Shown: positions 1-8,695 of the stretch, piece by piece
Layout of the letters: every line of letters starts with the position of its first letter
How positions within the stretch are numbered: position 1 is the first letter of the stretch
From: Acidobacteriota bacterium
GTDB taxonomy: Bacteria > Acidobacteriota > Terriglobia > Terriglobales > Acidobacteriaceae
Assembly: GCA_013289685.1 (NCBI GenBank)
Contig: JABCZL010000001.1
Span: 561,838-625,837, forward strand
Direction: 5' to 3'
Length of the DNA: 64,000 nt
Made by a program: the position numbers and the translations under genes
The notes under the pieces: model-generated
Told to the model about the DNA's origin: nothing
The model's input: the letters and a program-made list of their open reading frames with translations, nothing else
Database searches by the model: none

Positions 1-400
1 CGGCAGTTTGCAGATCGATCACCGGAACCTGTGCGTCCGGAGGGAGATCGTTGCGTACTTGCGCTACCTTCGCCTGAATCTGCGTGAGGGCTGCAGTGGT
101 GTCATAGTTGATCTTCAGGTGCACCTGGATCGTGCTGAGCCCCTGCGCACTGGTCGACTCCATGTAGTCTATGCCGTCGGCGCTGGCAATGACGCGCTCG
201 ATCGGCGTCGTGATGAAACCGCGAACCAGATCGGCGTTCGCGCCGACATATACCGTCGTGACCTGCACGACCGCGATGTCGCTGCGGGGATACTGCCGCA
301 CACTCAACGAGCGAATAGCCTGCAGGCCGGCGATCAGGATAACCAGATTGACGACGATCGCCAGAACCGGACGTTTAACGAATAAATCCGTAAACTTCAT
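1..400 (-). CDS. RND efflux permease, N-terminal fragment (cut by window edge)
   Basis: Inner-membrane proton-driven RND (AcrB/MexF-type) drug-efflux permease; only the first 133 codons lie in the window. The reading frame starts at the ATG at 400 with MKFTDLFVKRPVLAIVVNL, the classic RND start: a short amphipathic stretch, the FVKRPV box and the first membrane helix. It continues through the porter-domain start, with TTPIERVIASADGIDYMES and a QIQAKVAQVRNDLP segment typical of the family. The adaptor gene lies 41 bp upstream on the same strand, so adaptor and permease form the usual efflux operon. The substrate cannot be told from this part. Confidence 0.9.
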   Translation of the reverse strand, partial: MKFTDLFVKRPVLAIVVNLVILIAGLQAIRSLSVRQYPRSDIAVVQVTTVYVGANADLVRGFITTPIERVIASADGIDYMESTSAQGLSTIQVHLKINYDTTAALTQIQAKVAQVRNDLPPDAQVPVIDLQTA

Positions 401-441
401 GCTCGCTCCTCCGAGGGCAAGACGGTGTCAGCCAATAGTGT

Positions 442-1569
442 CTAGCTATCTTCAGGCTTGGGACTGGCATTATTGTCGGGCTTCACCGAATTGTTCACTT
501 GAACCGGGGCGCCGTTGCGCAGCCGGAATACTCCCGAGCTCACAACTTCGTCTCCTGGGTTGATGCCCGAAATAATCGCGACCTGATCGCCGCGCGAGCC
601 TTCGACTTTGACCACCTGCTGGCGCACGCCGCGATAGGTATTTCCTTTCGGATCTTTCATTTCAACGACCACGAACACGGAGTCACCGTAGGGTGCATAG
701 TTGATGGCCGACGCCGGCAACGGAACCACCTGGCGAGGCTGCCCAAGCGGAAGCTCGACTTGCACGAACATTCCGGGACGCAGTTTGTTCTCTTTATTCG
801 TGACTGTGGCTTGCACCTGAATGTTACGGGTCTGCTCGCTGATGACCGAATCGAGCGCAGTAATTCGGCCGGTGAAAGCCATGCCCGGTAGGTCGCCGTT
901 CGTGATGCGCAGGACGTGACCGGGTATCACCTTGGGCGTCTCTTGCTGGGGCACTCCAAAATTCACGTAGATGGGGCTCAGAGACTGCAGAGAAACTATA
1001 GCCTGGCCCGCCGCCAGATATTGCCCCAGGCTCACCTGACGAATTCCCAGTGATCCCGAAAACGGAGCGCGAATCGTTTTGCGTGCGATGGCCGCGCGAA
1101 TATCGCCGACCTGCGCTTCGGTTGCCTTCTGCTGGGCGGTGGCGTTGTCGTATTCCGAACGGGAGATGACGCCCGCCTTCACCAGTTCCTGCGCACGACC
1201 ATAGTTAATGCCGGCGAGATCGCGCTGAGCCTCAAGACTAGCGAGCTGCGCCCGTTCCTGGCGGGTATCGAGCTCGACCAGAATGTCTCCCTCGTGCACC
1301 CACTGGCCCGATTCAAAATGAATTTTGTCGATGGTTCCCGGCAAGTCGGCGCTCACGGTAACGCCCTCAATCGCGGCCGCCGTCCCGATCACTGACAGCG
1401 TCGAGGGCCAAGTTTCTTTCTTAGCGACGACCGTTGTGACCGCCGTCGGCGGAGGCTGGTAGCTTGCACCCTTGGCAATCGCAGTCTCAACCTGCCGGAA
1501 TTTTGCAAATCCGAGGCCGCCTAAAAGAGCGGCCAGAACGACTAACGTGAGAACCAACCTCTTCGCCAT
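442..1569 (-). CDS. RND efflux periplasmic adaptor (membrane fusion protein)
   Basis: Periplasmic adaptor (HlyD/AcrA family, 375 aa) linking an RND permease to an outer-membrane channel. An N-terminal hydrophobic anchor (LVLTLVVLAALLGGLGFA) is followed by a barrel-sandwich half (VSADLPGTIDKIHFESGQWV, about 70-90), a short helical hairpin rich in Ala, Gln and Glu, the second lipoyl half with KTIRAPFSGSLGIRQVSLGQ, and beta-barrel and membrane-proximal domains. A frame upstream extends to 1596, but the ATG at 1569 has a GGAGAA ribosome site 6 bp away and begins with MAKR plus the anchor, so it is preferred. It precedes the permease gene by 41 bp. The extension after residue 360 is Asn, Pro and Lys rich. 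Confidence 0.92.
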   Translation of the reverse strand: MAKRLVLTLVVLAALLGGLGFAKFRQVETAIAKGASYQPPPTAVTTVVAKKETWPSTLSVIGTAAAIEGVTVSADLPGTIDKIHFESGQWVHEGDILVELDTRQERAQLASLEAQRDLAGINYGRAQELVKAGVISRSEYDNATAQQKATEAQVGDIRAAIARKTIRAPFSGSLGIRQVSLGQYLAAGQAIVSLQSLSPIYVNFGVPQQETPKVIPGHVLRITNGDLPGMAFTGRITALDSVISEQTRNIQVQATVTNKENKLRPGMFVQVELPLGQPRQVVPLPASAINYAPYGDSVFVVVEMKDPKGNTYRGVRQQVVKVEGSRGDQVAIISGINPGDEVVSSGVFRLRNGAPVQVNNSVKPDNNASPKPEDS

Positions 1570-1608
1570 ATATTCTCCAAAATCAGAACAAAACAATTGG
1601 GCGTTGTT

Positions 1609-1626
1609 GTCTGGGTGCGGTCAGAC
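1609..1626. promoter_or_regulatory. Short dyad upstream of the efflux operon, possible operator
   Basis: The 205 bp between the efflux adaptor start and the nagB stop holds no gene. Forty bases upstream of the adaptor ATG there is a 5-bp inverted repeat, GTCTG/CAGAC with an 8-bp spacer. Efflux operons are commonly controlled by dyad-binding repressors, but no regulator gene is adjacent and the arms are short, so this is only a candidate. Confidence 0.2.
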
Positions 1627-1774
1627 GCAAACTAGTTGTTTTTGAATAGATTTCGATAAGCGGGAAAAAGATTCAGGAGTTCTGCTCGATTGGCTTCGCC
1701 TCGAATCAGTCAGTCGCCCGAACGCCGCTTCCAGCGGGGGATCCCACCTGTCCTCATTTGTCCGCAATTCGTTC

Positions 1775-2530
1775 TTAGCAGAATTCTGTAAGGGCTGGAC
1801 CCAGGAGCGCGGCGGAGTTTTTGTCGAGATAGATAGTGGCATTGGGGTGCTGGCGCAGAATGGACGCCGGCGCCAGGGGGCCGATCGGGCCCTCAAAGCA
1901 GGCCTTCACCGCTTGGGCCTTGCGCGGGCCGGGCACGACGGCCAAAATCTCCGTAGCTTTGAGAATCTGGCGAGCCGACATGGAGATGGCTTGCTTCGGG
2001 ACTTGTGAGATGTCGGCGAACCACGCTTCTCCTACCTGCTGCTGGCGGCAGGCTTCATCGAGATTCACGATGATGTAGGGTTCCTCGGTCAGGAAGTCGG
2101 CGGGCGGGTCGTTGAATGCGATGTGTCCGTTTTCGCCTATGCCAAGAAATGCGATATCTACGGGGCGGGATGCGAGGTCGTGGCCGACGCGCCGCACGAC
2201 CTCTGACGGATCGGCGGCATCACCGTCGAGTAAATGGTAATTGGCAATTCCGGTTTTCTGCACCAACTGTTCCAGCAGCATTTTGCGAAAACTTCCCGGA
2301 TGGGTGACGGGCAACCCGATGTATTCGTCGAGATGAAATGCTTCAACCTTGGACCAGTCGATTCCCCGCGCCTTGGTCAAAGCATCCAGAAATTCCAGCT
2401 GCGACGCAGCGGTCGCAGCGATGATTCGAGCATGGCCACGCCCTGCAAGTGCGCGCCGGATAGCAGTGGCCGCCTGCTCGGCAGCGGCCTGGCCCAGCGA
2501 GGCCCGATCCTCGAACACTTTGAGCACCAT
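1775..2530 (-). CDS. nagB: Glucosamine-6-phosphate deaminase
   Basis: Converts glucosamine-6-phosphate to fructose-6-phosphate and ammonia in amino-sugar catabolism; cytosolic. The 251-residue protein shows the NagB landmarks in order: the catalytic [11 protein letters not shown] segment (about residue 72), LLDGDAADP, and the [14 protein letters not shown] loop (about 133). The frame is open far upstream, but MVLKVFED at 2530 is where family similarity begins and a GGGAAG ribosome site lies 8 bp before it. It is slightly shorter than the E. coli enzyme (266 aa). It is divergent from a secreted glycosidase-like gene 118 bp away, suggesting that both may serve amino-sugar polymer use; that link is inference. 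Confidence 0.9.
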   Translation of the reverse strand: MVLKVFEDRASLGQAAAEQAATAIRRALAGRGHARIIAATAASQLEFLDALTKARGIDWSKVEAFHLDEYIGLPVTHPGSFRKMLLEQLVQKTGIANYHLLDGDAADPSEVVRRVGHDLASRPVDIAFLGIGENGHIAFNDPPADFLTEEPYIIVNLDEACRQQQVGEAWFADISQVPKQAISMSARQILKATEILAVVPGPRKAQAVKACFEGPIGPLAPASILRQHPNATIYLDKNSAALLGPALTEFC

Positions 2531-2648
2531 GAAGTACGCTTCCCTTGCCCGGCGCAGGATTTGCACGCAGAGTCCGTAAATTATACAAAAGAGTGCGGCC
2601 CAAACCGACTTTGAGCTGAGTTTGCAATTAATTCCTTCGAGGCACGCC

Positions 2649-4841
2649 ATGCATAGCAACCGGTGTTTGTTTCCCGCATTGATTTTGCGCAAGATGTTAA
2701 ACGCGGTGGTTCTCGTGTGGGTTGCCTTGCTGTGGCCAAGCCATGGCGTGGCGCAAGCCGTTGTCGTCGATGCAACTCCCGGCCACGTGGTAAACACATT
2801 CAGTCCTCTTTACGCGCTGGGTTCGACAGTCGACCGGGTGCCCAGCAACGCCACCGATATGTTCTTCCGGCCCGATCAGATCAAACAGGTGCTGTCCGCG
2901 GGCTGGGGAGTGATCAGTTACCGGCAAAACACCGATTTGTTCGTTCAGGCCTGGCATTGGAATCCCAAGGGCACCTGGAGCGACCCGGCGGGAAAGGGAT
3001 ACTTCACGGGTGACTCGAATCCCACCAAGGAGATGATCCGCCATTCGTATGGCTATCAGCTCCAGCACCGGGGTTTTACTCGGAATGGCGGAAGCGAGTT
3101 TGACGGCTTCTCGCGCCTCGATGATGGAGATCTCGAGTCTTACTGGAAAAGTAATCCATATCTCACGAAGGACTTTACCGGAGAGGACGATTCGCTGCAT
3201 CCGCAATGGGTCGTGATCGCACTCGACAAGAAGGAAAGCGTCAATGCGATCCGCATCGCTTGGGCGGCCCCCTACGCGCAGGCCTACCAGGTGCAGTACT
3301 GGCTGGGGGACGGCGACGCGATGGATGAACAAGACAAGGGGTCGTGGAAAACCTTTGCATCGGGAACGGTGACGGATGGAACCGGCGGCACGACCACGTT
3401 GCGACTTGATGCTGCTCCGGTATCCACGAAATACGTGCGGGTGTGGATGACCCGTTCGTCGAATACTTGCGACACCCACGGTTCCGGCGATCGTCGAAAT
3501 TGTGTTGGCTATGCCATCCGTGAGCTTTACCTCGGAAACATCGAGGACAAGGGAGAATTTAAAGACCTGCTCCGCCACTCGCCCGATCAAAAGCAGACGC
3601 TCACCTTGTGCTCGTCGGTCGATCCGTGGCACGAGCCTTCCGATCTTTATCTAGCGCCGGACCGCATGGAATCGGGAGACCAGCCGGGCTTTGACCTGTT
3701 CTTCACCAGCGGAATCACCCGTGGCCTGCCGGCCATTGTTCCTGTAGCCATGTTGTACGCCACGCCCGACGACGCTGCCGCGCAAATGGCGTACATCAAA
3801 AAGCGCGGCTACCCGGTGTCGTACATCGAGATGGGCGAAGAGCCCGACGGCCAATACATGCTGCCGGAGGACTACGCCACTTTGTATTTGCAATTCGCTG
3901 CTGCGCTTCACCGGGTCGATCCGAATTTCAAATTGGGCGGACCTGTTTTTGAGGGGGTCACTGAGGACATAAAGAGCTGGCCCGACGCACAAGGCGGAAC
4001 TTCCTGGCTGCGGCGTTTTCTGGATTATTTGGGGAGCCATGGGCGTCTTCAAGATCTCGCTTTCATGTCGTTCGAGCACTATCCTTACGATGGGTGCGAG
4101 ACGCCCTGGGAGAACCTTTATCAGGAGCCGGAGTTGATCACGCACATCATGAAGGTCTGGCGGGACGACGGCCTGCCTCCCGGGATTCCGCTGCTCGATA
4201 CAGAAACCAACGATCACGGCGGAGAGGCGGCGGTCGACATCTTCGGTGCTTTGTGGCTGGCGGATTCTTTCGGAGGCTTTCTGACCGCTGGGGGGAAATC
4301 CACGCATTACTATCACGCCCTTTCCTACTCTCCTCCGCACCCCGCCTGCGCCAACAGTTGGGGCACCTACCACATGTTCATGGTGGACGACCATTACCAG
4401 ATCCAGGAGAAGACTGCGCAATTTTTCGCCGCGCAACTTCTAACGCAGGAGTGGGCCGAACCGAAAGACGCCGAACACAAACTCTACGTGGCTGCAAGCG
4501 ACGTCCGCGATTCCGCCGGGCACCTGCTGGTGACTGCTTACGCTCTGCAGCGACCTGACGGTCAGTGGTCTCTGATGCTCATCAATAAGGACCACGACCA
4601 AGCGCACCAAGTCCAGATCAAGTTTCATGATGCTGAGGCCAACCGAGACAGAACGTTGCTCGGGTCAGTGACGATGATCACGTTCGGCAAAGCGCAGTAC
4701 CAGTGGCATGCTGCGAGAAAAAAAGGACACGCCGATCCCGACGGGCCACCTTCGACTTCAAACCTCACGGGCAGCGAGAGCACGTTGTACAACCTGCCTG
4801 CCGCTTCTGTGACTGTGCTTCGAGGGAGACTGATTCATTAG
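2649..4841 (+). CDS. Secreted clan-A glycosidase-like protein with discoidin (F5/8C) domain
   Basis: Large exported protein (730 aa from this start). A Sec signal peptide (hydrophobic [10 protein letters not shown], cleavage near GVAQA) is followed by a region with DSN and WHWNP motifs. A discoidin-like carbohydrate-binding domain lies at about residues 150-295 ([16 protein letters not shown] ... [10 protein letters not shown] ... AIRELYLG). A TIM-barrel-like part follows, with [12 protein letters not shown] (Glu about 397/398, possible acid/base) and [11 protein letters not shown] (Glu about 519, possible nucleophile). The Glu pair and spacing recall GH39/GH44-like clan-A enzymes, but I cannot assign a family. 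Start options are 2622, 2649 and 2694; 2649 has GAGG 7 bp upstream and leaves a complete signal peptide. Substrate unknown. Confidence 0.75.
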   Translation: MHSNRCLFPALILRKMLNAVVLVWVALLWPSHGVAQAVVVDATPGHVVNTFSPLYALGSTVDRVPSNATDMFFRPDQIKQVLSAGWGVISYRQNTDLFVQAWHWNPKGTWSDPAGKGYFTGDSNPTKEMIRHSYGYQLQHRGFTRNGGSEFDGFSRLDDGDLESYWKSNPYLTKDFTGEDDSLHPQWVVIALDKKESVNAIRIAWAAPYAQAYQVQYWLGDGDAMDEQDKGSWKTFASGTVTDGTGGTTTLRLDAAPVSTKYVRVWMTRSSNTCDTHGSGDRRNCVGYAIRELYLGNIEDKGEFKDLLRHSPDQKQTLTLCSSVDPWHEPSDLYLAPDRMESGDQPGFDLFFTSGITRGLPAIVPVAMLYATPDDAAAQMAYIKKRGYPVSYIEMGEEPDGQYMLPEDYATLYLQFAAALHRVDPNFKLGGPVFEGVTEDIKSWPDAQGGTSWLRRFLDYLGSHGRLQDLAFMSFEHYPYDGCETPWENLYQEPELITHIMKVWRDDGLPPGIPLLDTETNDHGGEAAVDIFGALWLADSFGGFLTAGGKSTHYYHALSYSPPHPACANSWGTYHMFMVDDHYQIQEKTAQFFAAQLLTQEWAEPKDAEHKLYVAASDVRDSAGHLLVTAYALQRPDGQWSLMLINKDHDQAHQVQIKFHDAEANRDRTLLGSVTMITFGKAQYQWHAARKKGHADPDGPPSTSNLTGSESTLYNLPAASVTVLRGRLIH

Positions 4842-5008
4842 GCCGACCTTCTGTTGTCCGTTTCCGGACAGCTGATTCCATGAGCGCACAAGCCGCGGCC
4901 TGTCGGGCATGTGGCGTTACTTCCATTTTCGCCCTGAAATGAACAGCTTGCATGGAGTGGGCGTTTGGCGCGCAGCATGCAAACGATTGGCATATGGAAG
5001 CCGTAGCG

Positions 5009-6166
5009 ATGTGGGAAACCGATCTGATAAAGCCATCCGAGACAGGCTGCGTGTTGATTGCCGACGATCAGATGCACGTTCTTGATGCCCTGCAAATGCT
5101 GCTAAGGGGCTCGGGTTTCTCGACGGAAGCGGTCACGCATCCCGCCCGCTTGCTGAGCGCTTTGGAGACAGGACAATTCGATGCCGTCCTGATGGACCTG
5201 AACTACACGCGCGACACCACCGCGGGCGGAGAAGGGCTGGATTTGGTGTCAGAAATTCGTTCGATGGACAGTCTGCTTCCCGTGGTGGTGATGACCGGTT
5301 GGAGCAGCGTTGGTCTGGCGGTGGAAGCGATGCGGCGCGGGGCATCGGATTTCATTCAGAAGCCCTGGGACAATCAAGACCTTCTGCAGAAATTGCAGAC
5401 CCAGATTTCGTGGGTGCGGGCGCAGCGGCGGGCGCAACGGCTGCGCGAGGAAGAATTGCAGGAGGCCCGCGAAATCCAAGATCGGCTACTGCCTAAGAAA
5501 CTGCCTAAGGTTCGGGGGTATGAAGTAGCCGCCATGACACAGCCACTTCGGTTCGTGGGCGGGGATTACTACAACGTGGTGCGCATCGACGAACGACACA
5601 CCGCGATTTGCATCGCCGATGTGGCCGGCAAGGGCATGCCGGCAGCACTATTGATGTCGAGCCTGCAGGCCGCGCTCAAACCGCTGGTCGGGCAGAGGCT
5701 GGCGCCGGCTGAACTGTGTCACCGGCTCAACCGCATCCTGTGCGAAATAACGCCGGTGGGGAAGTTCATTTCGTTTTTCTACGCTCTGCTGGACAGCGTC
5801 GACAACCGGCTGACCTATTGCAACGCTGGGCACAACCCGCCACTGTTAATCCGAGGGGACGGCACATCTATGGAACTGAAAGCGGCAGGAGCAGTCCTGG
5901 GACAGTTCCCCCACTGGCTCTACGAAGAAAGTCAGATGCAGATGAGAAGTGGCGACACGTTGATCCTCTTCACCGACGGGTTGGTAGAGGCCTGTGATGC
6001 GGACGAGGAGCCGTTCGGGGAACACAACTTGATCCGTGTGGGGCGTGAAAATCCGAGTGCCAGCGCCGAGGAATTGTTGGGCTTATTGATGCGCGCGGCC
6101 TCGCGACACTGCCGCGGACACTTTCAGGATGACGCCAGTCTTATTGTGCTGAAGGCGGGTAACTGA
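5009..6166 (+). CDS. Response regulator with PP2C (SpoIIE/RsbU-type) phosphatase output
   Basis: Signalling protein of 385 aa. The N-terminal receiver domain (about 1-130) has the acidic pair in LIADDQ, a phospho-acceptor Asp in VLMDLNYT, Thr in VVMTGW and Lys in IQKPWDN. A short coiled linker (RREEELQEAREIQDRLLP region) connects to a SpoIIE phosphatase domain with metal-binding GGDYYN, IADVAGKGMPAALLMS, NAGHNPPLL, LFTDGLVEA and a final DDASLIVLK. Such proteins dephosphorylate anti-sigma-factor antagonists in partner-switching pathways. The receiver has a three-residue TAGGEG insertion after the acceptor Asp. In-frame starts exist at 4952 and 4994; 5009 has GGAAG 8 bp upstream. No cognate kinase or antagonist is adjacent. 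Confidence 0.88.
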   Translation: MWETDLIKPSETGCVLIADDQMHVLDALQMLLRGSGFSTEAVTHPARLLSALETGQFDAVLMDLNYTRDTTAGGEGLDLVSEIRSMDSLLPVVVMTGWSSVGLAVEAMRRGASDFIQKPWDNQDLLQKLQTQISWVRAQRRAQRLREEELQEAREIQDRLLPKKLPKVRGYEVAAMTQPLRFVGGDYYNVVRIDERHTAICIADVAGKGMPAALLMSSLQAALKPLVGQRLAPAELCHRLNRILCEITPVGKFISFFYALLDSVDNRLTYCNAGHNPPLLIRGDGTSMELKAAGAVLGQFPHWLYEESQMQMRSGDTLILFTDGLVEACDADEEPFGEHNLIRVGRENPSASAEELLGLLMRAASRHCRGHFQDDASLIVLKAGN

Positions 6167-6267
6167 GAGAAACTCGATGCACCCTTCCATTTGACCCACT
6201 CCTATCACGGCGATAGTGCCTCCGCAGCTGAGTCCATGTGTATGCTTAGCTCAAGCCGGAGGGAAGC

Positions 6268-6651
6268 ATGTTTAATCGCCTTCATCACGTTGCCATCATT
6301 TGTTCAGATTATCCGAGGTCGAAGCATTTCTACGTCGGGATTCTTGGGTTGGAGATTGTGAGGGAGGTCTATCGCGAAGATCGAAGATCGTTCAAGCTGG
6401 ATTTGCGAGTCGGGGATGAGTATCAGATCGAACTGTTTTCTTTTCCCGATCCGCCGGCTCGAGTAACGGCTCCCGAGGCGTGCGGCCTGCGCCACATAGC
6501 GTTCGAAGTCGACGATGTGCAAGAAATGGTCCGAAACCTGGCGGCGCGCGGGGTTGAGGTTGAGGCGATTCGCGCGGACGAGGCTACCAACAAATCTTTT
6601 ACGTTTTTTCGCGATCCCGACGGGTTGCCGATCGAGATATACGAACGGTAG
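6268..6651 (+). CDS. VOC-family protein, YaeR/glyoxalase-I-like
   Basis: A 127-residue single VOC (glyoxalase/bleomycin-resistance) module. It begins with LHHVAIICSDYPRSKHFYVGILG and ends with FFRDPDGLPIEIYE, carrying the metal-binding His near residue 6, Glu in YQIELFSF, His in GLRHIAFEV and the final Glu in IEIYE, all four expected ligands. This pattern and length match the SMU1112c/YaeR subgroup, whose substrate is uncertain. A strong GGAGGGAAG site precedes the ATG. It is monocistronic and convergent with the FN3-protein gene; a 4 x 13 bp array lies 15 bp past its stop. Confidence 0.85.
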   Translation: MFNRLHHVAIICSDYPRSKHFYVGILGLEIVREVYREDRRSFKLDLRVGDEYQIELFSFPDPPARVTAPEACGLRHIAFEVDDVQEMVRNLAARGVEVEAIRADEATNKSFTFFRDPDGLPIEIYER

Positions 6652-6666
6652 TACCGGCCGGACCAT

Positions 6667-6718
6667 TGTTTATTGCGAGTGTTTATTGCGTGTGTTTATT
6701 GGGACTGTTTATTGCGAC
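6667..6718. repeat. 4 x 13-bp tandem array at the end of a gene
   Basis: Four head-to-tail 13-bp units: TGTTTATTGCGAG, TGTTTATTGCGTG, TGTTTATTGGGAC and TGTTTATTGCGAC at 6667, 6680, 6693 and 6706. The first nine bases are identical in all units. The stop codon of the minus-strand FN3 gene (6709-6711) lies inside the fourth unit, and each unit carries the same TTA (TAA on the minus strand). Its AT-rich core stands out from the GC-rich surroundings. Confidence 0.95.
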
Positions 6719-7335
6719 GCCGTCGTGGCGCGACAACGAGGATAAGAACCCACACTTGCAGAGCTACCAGCCCCTTTGTTCGCTGGGACTGGAGCCGGGG
6801 TCTCGTTTGAGGAAGAACTGATTTCTCCCTTGGCATCGATTGCGGTCACCACGTAGTAGTAAGCTGCGGAGTCTTCCACTAGATCGTCCACGCAAGCGGT
6901 GCCGACGATGGGTGTCGAGTTAATTTGTTCGCAGTCACTGCATCGCGGGTTGCGCTTTGCGGCATTCTGCGTCTTGCTCCGGTACAGGCAGTACCCGACG
7001 GTCGCGCTATTGGAGTTAGCAGCGGGAGCACTTGCATGCCAGGTGAGCGTCACCTTGTGGTGACCAGTTTTTGATGACGGTTGCAATACGGGGAGGCCCC
7101 CGGGCGGGCACGCAAGAATACGGGGTGCGACAACGCCGAGACGCTTCTCGTTTATGTTGGTGACCGCAGAGAGAGATACCCTGTTGGAAGCCGGTTTGTC
7201 ACGCAGGATAGCGATGGTTGCTACCAGAAGAGTCGCGATCATCAGCACCAGCAGACCGAAAACGACCCGCGAATGCGACCGGATTCTCAAGAGGCCTCGC
7301 AGAGGTGAGTCACCAACCGGAGTTTTCGATAGCAC
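6709..7335 (-). CDS. Membrane-anchored fibronectin-type-III-like protein
   Basis: Predicted 208-residue protein. A basic N-terminus (RGLLRIRSHSR) precedes one transmembrane helix (VVFGLLVLMIATLLVATIAIL, about 24-45) with no clear cleavage site, so it is probably a type II membrane anchor. The extracytoplasmic part holds one FN3-like domain (KVTLTWHASAP ... YCLYRSKTQ ... YYYVVTAIDAKGEISSSSNE, about 95-185) with four Cys that could pair, then a Pro/Ala/Ser-rich tail. The start codon is GTG at 7335 with a weak ribosome site. The gene ends inside a 4 x 13 bp array. Function unknown; such domains usually bind carbohydrate or other proteins. Confidence 0.6.
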   Translation of the reverse strand: MLSKTPVGDSPLRGLLRIRSHSRVVFGLLVLMIATLLVATIAILRDKPASNRVSLSAVTNINEKRLGVVAPRILACPPGGLPVLQPSSKTGHHKVTLTWHASAPAANSNSATVGYCLYRSKTQNAAKRNPRCSDCEQINSTPIVGTACVDDLVEDSAAYYYVVTAIDAKGEISSSSNETPAPVPANKGAGSSASVGSYPRCRATTASQ

Positions 7336-7452
7336 TTGTGACCACAGACGAGAAGGCAGAACCTTCCGAATCGGCGATCCGTCACAGGTTACACCAGGAT
7401 GGTTGGGCCAGATGTTTCTCAGGTTGAGTCCGCAAAATGCCTGAAGACGAAG

Positions 7453-8592
7453 CTAATTCCCGCTTAATGCCAGCACGGCGTAAGCTGTGGCGGCATCGCT
7501 CATGAAGTGCCCGACATGCGAGGATGGATTGCGACGTTGGGACAAAGAGACAGACAGCCAAGAGCCATCCGCCTTGTTTTGGTTGAACGCAAGCCAAGCC
7601 CGTCCCCGCGTCAGTCGAGAATCTTCGGCGGGAACGCCAGCCTGTCGCAAAACGAACGTCATCAGGCCGGTGGCAACCCCATCGCTTTTCCTGTCCTGAG
7701 CGGTTCCATCGGACCGGAACCACTTGTGAATCAGAGAATGGAGGGAGCGGTCTTTCGGCCAAGCGAGTGGAGGCAGTTCCCAACCGCCGTCCGACTGTTG
7801 AGCGTCCGAGATTTCCTGGATGATGAACTGCTGTCGCTCCGGCGCAACCAATCCCGGCAATTTCGCCGCCGCCCAGAGCAACACAGCGTGGTTGATGGTT
7901 GACTGCTCGTCGAATTCGCGATTGAGATAATCGCGTAAGCTGGTGAGTTGCTGCTGGATCCCAGGAGCCGAACGATAGTTCCCGGGAGCAGTGCCGACGG
8001 CGATGGCCGCCAGCGCCGCACCATAATATTGCGAGTCGTTGGCTTCCCACGGCTCCATTCCGAATTGAAGCCATGACCAGGCCCCCTTGCCACTGCCTTC
8101 TGTCTGTTGCAGCGCCCACATATTGCTGAACGCGGCCAGGGTGACGTCACTCAGGCGTCCGTTCCGGGCGTCATCGCTTGCCAGGATCAGCGCGTTGAGT
8201 ACCGATTCAGTGCCGCGAGACTCGGCAGCCTTGTTGCCTCGGTATTCTTTGTCAGTGTAGTAGGGATCAGTCTGGCTCCAGAGTTGTACGCGTTTGGTGA
8301 CATTGTCCAGGAGCTGGCGCTCGCCGGGAGAAGGGGCATTTTCACCCAGCGAATTTCGGAGCACCGGCCGCGACAGGATGTAGGGCAAGGCGGTATGACA
8401 GGATACGCAGGAGGTATTGTGATCGCGGGCAGCGCCCGGCCATTGCATCCAGGTGGCCTCTCGTTGATCGAGGTACGCCGCGGCAGCCTTCGGATCCCAT
8501 TGCGACGGGACGGCTTGAGTCTGTTTCGAATGCGAACAAGCGACCACCGATCCTGCGGCCAGGATCAGTGCCAAGACATGTATTTGTCTCAT
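7453..8592 (-). CDS. Lipoprotein with c-type haem motif and prenyltransferase/squalene-cyclase-like toroid
   Basis: A 379-residue protein. MRQIHVLALILAAGSVVAC is a lipoprotein signal with lipobox SVVAC (Cys19). CVSCH at 62-66 is a CXXCH haem-attachment motif, and the following LPYILSRPVLR resembles small cytochromes. The rest is helical repeats with toroid signatures: VLNALILAS, MWALQQTEGSGKGAWSW, ISDAQQSDGGWELPPL and RAWLAFNQNKADGSW, the QxxDGGW-type motifs of squalene-hopene-cyclase and prenyltransferase folds. I see no DxDD cyclase motif, so catalysis of that kind is doubtful. The reading frame extends to 8760, but the lipobox start at 8592 is clear. Divergent from the ThDP enzyme gene. 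Family-level function is unknown to me. Confidence 0.8.
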   Translation of the reverse strand: MRQIHVLALILAAGSVVACSHSKQTQAVPSQWDPKAAAAYLDQREATWMQWPGAARDHNTSCVSCHTALPYILSRPVLRNSLGENAPSPGERQLLDNVTKRVQLWSQTDPYYTDKEYRGNKAAESRGTESVLNALILASDDARNGRLSDVTLAAFSNMWALQQTEGSGKGAWSWLQFGMEPWEANDSQYYGAALAAIAVGTAPGNYRSAPGIQQQLTSLRDYLNREFDEQSTINHAVLLWAAAKLPGLVAPERQQFIIQEISDAQQSDGGWELPPLAWPKDRSLHSLIHKWFRSDGTAQDRKSDGVATGLMTFVLRQAGVPAEDSRLTRGRAWLAFNQNKADGSWLSVSLSQRRNPSSHVGHFMSDAATAYAVLALSGN

Positions 8593-8695
8593 GCTAGACT
8601 GCACGTGCGCGCGCTCCTGCGGGCAAACGAAAGAATGGCGGGCGTTTCGGGACAAAACCCCAGCAAGCCCATGACAAGGATAACCCGGTAGACCG

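Noticed and set aside
2697-3632. Minus-strand 311-codon frame opposite the discoidin/glycosidase gene
   Set aside because: No recognisable domain; the plus-strand protein has a signal peptide and conserved blocks.
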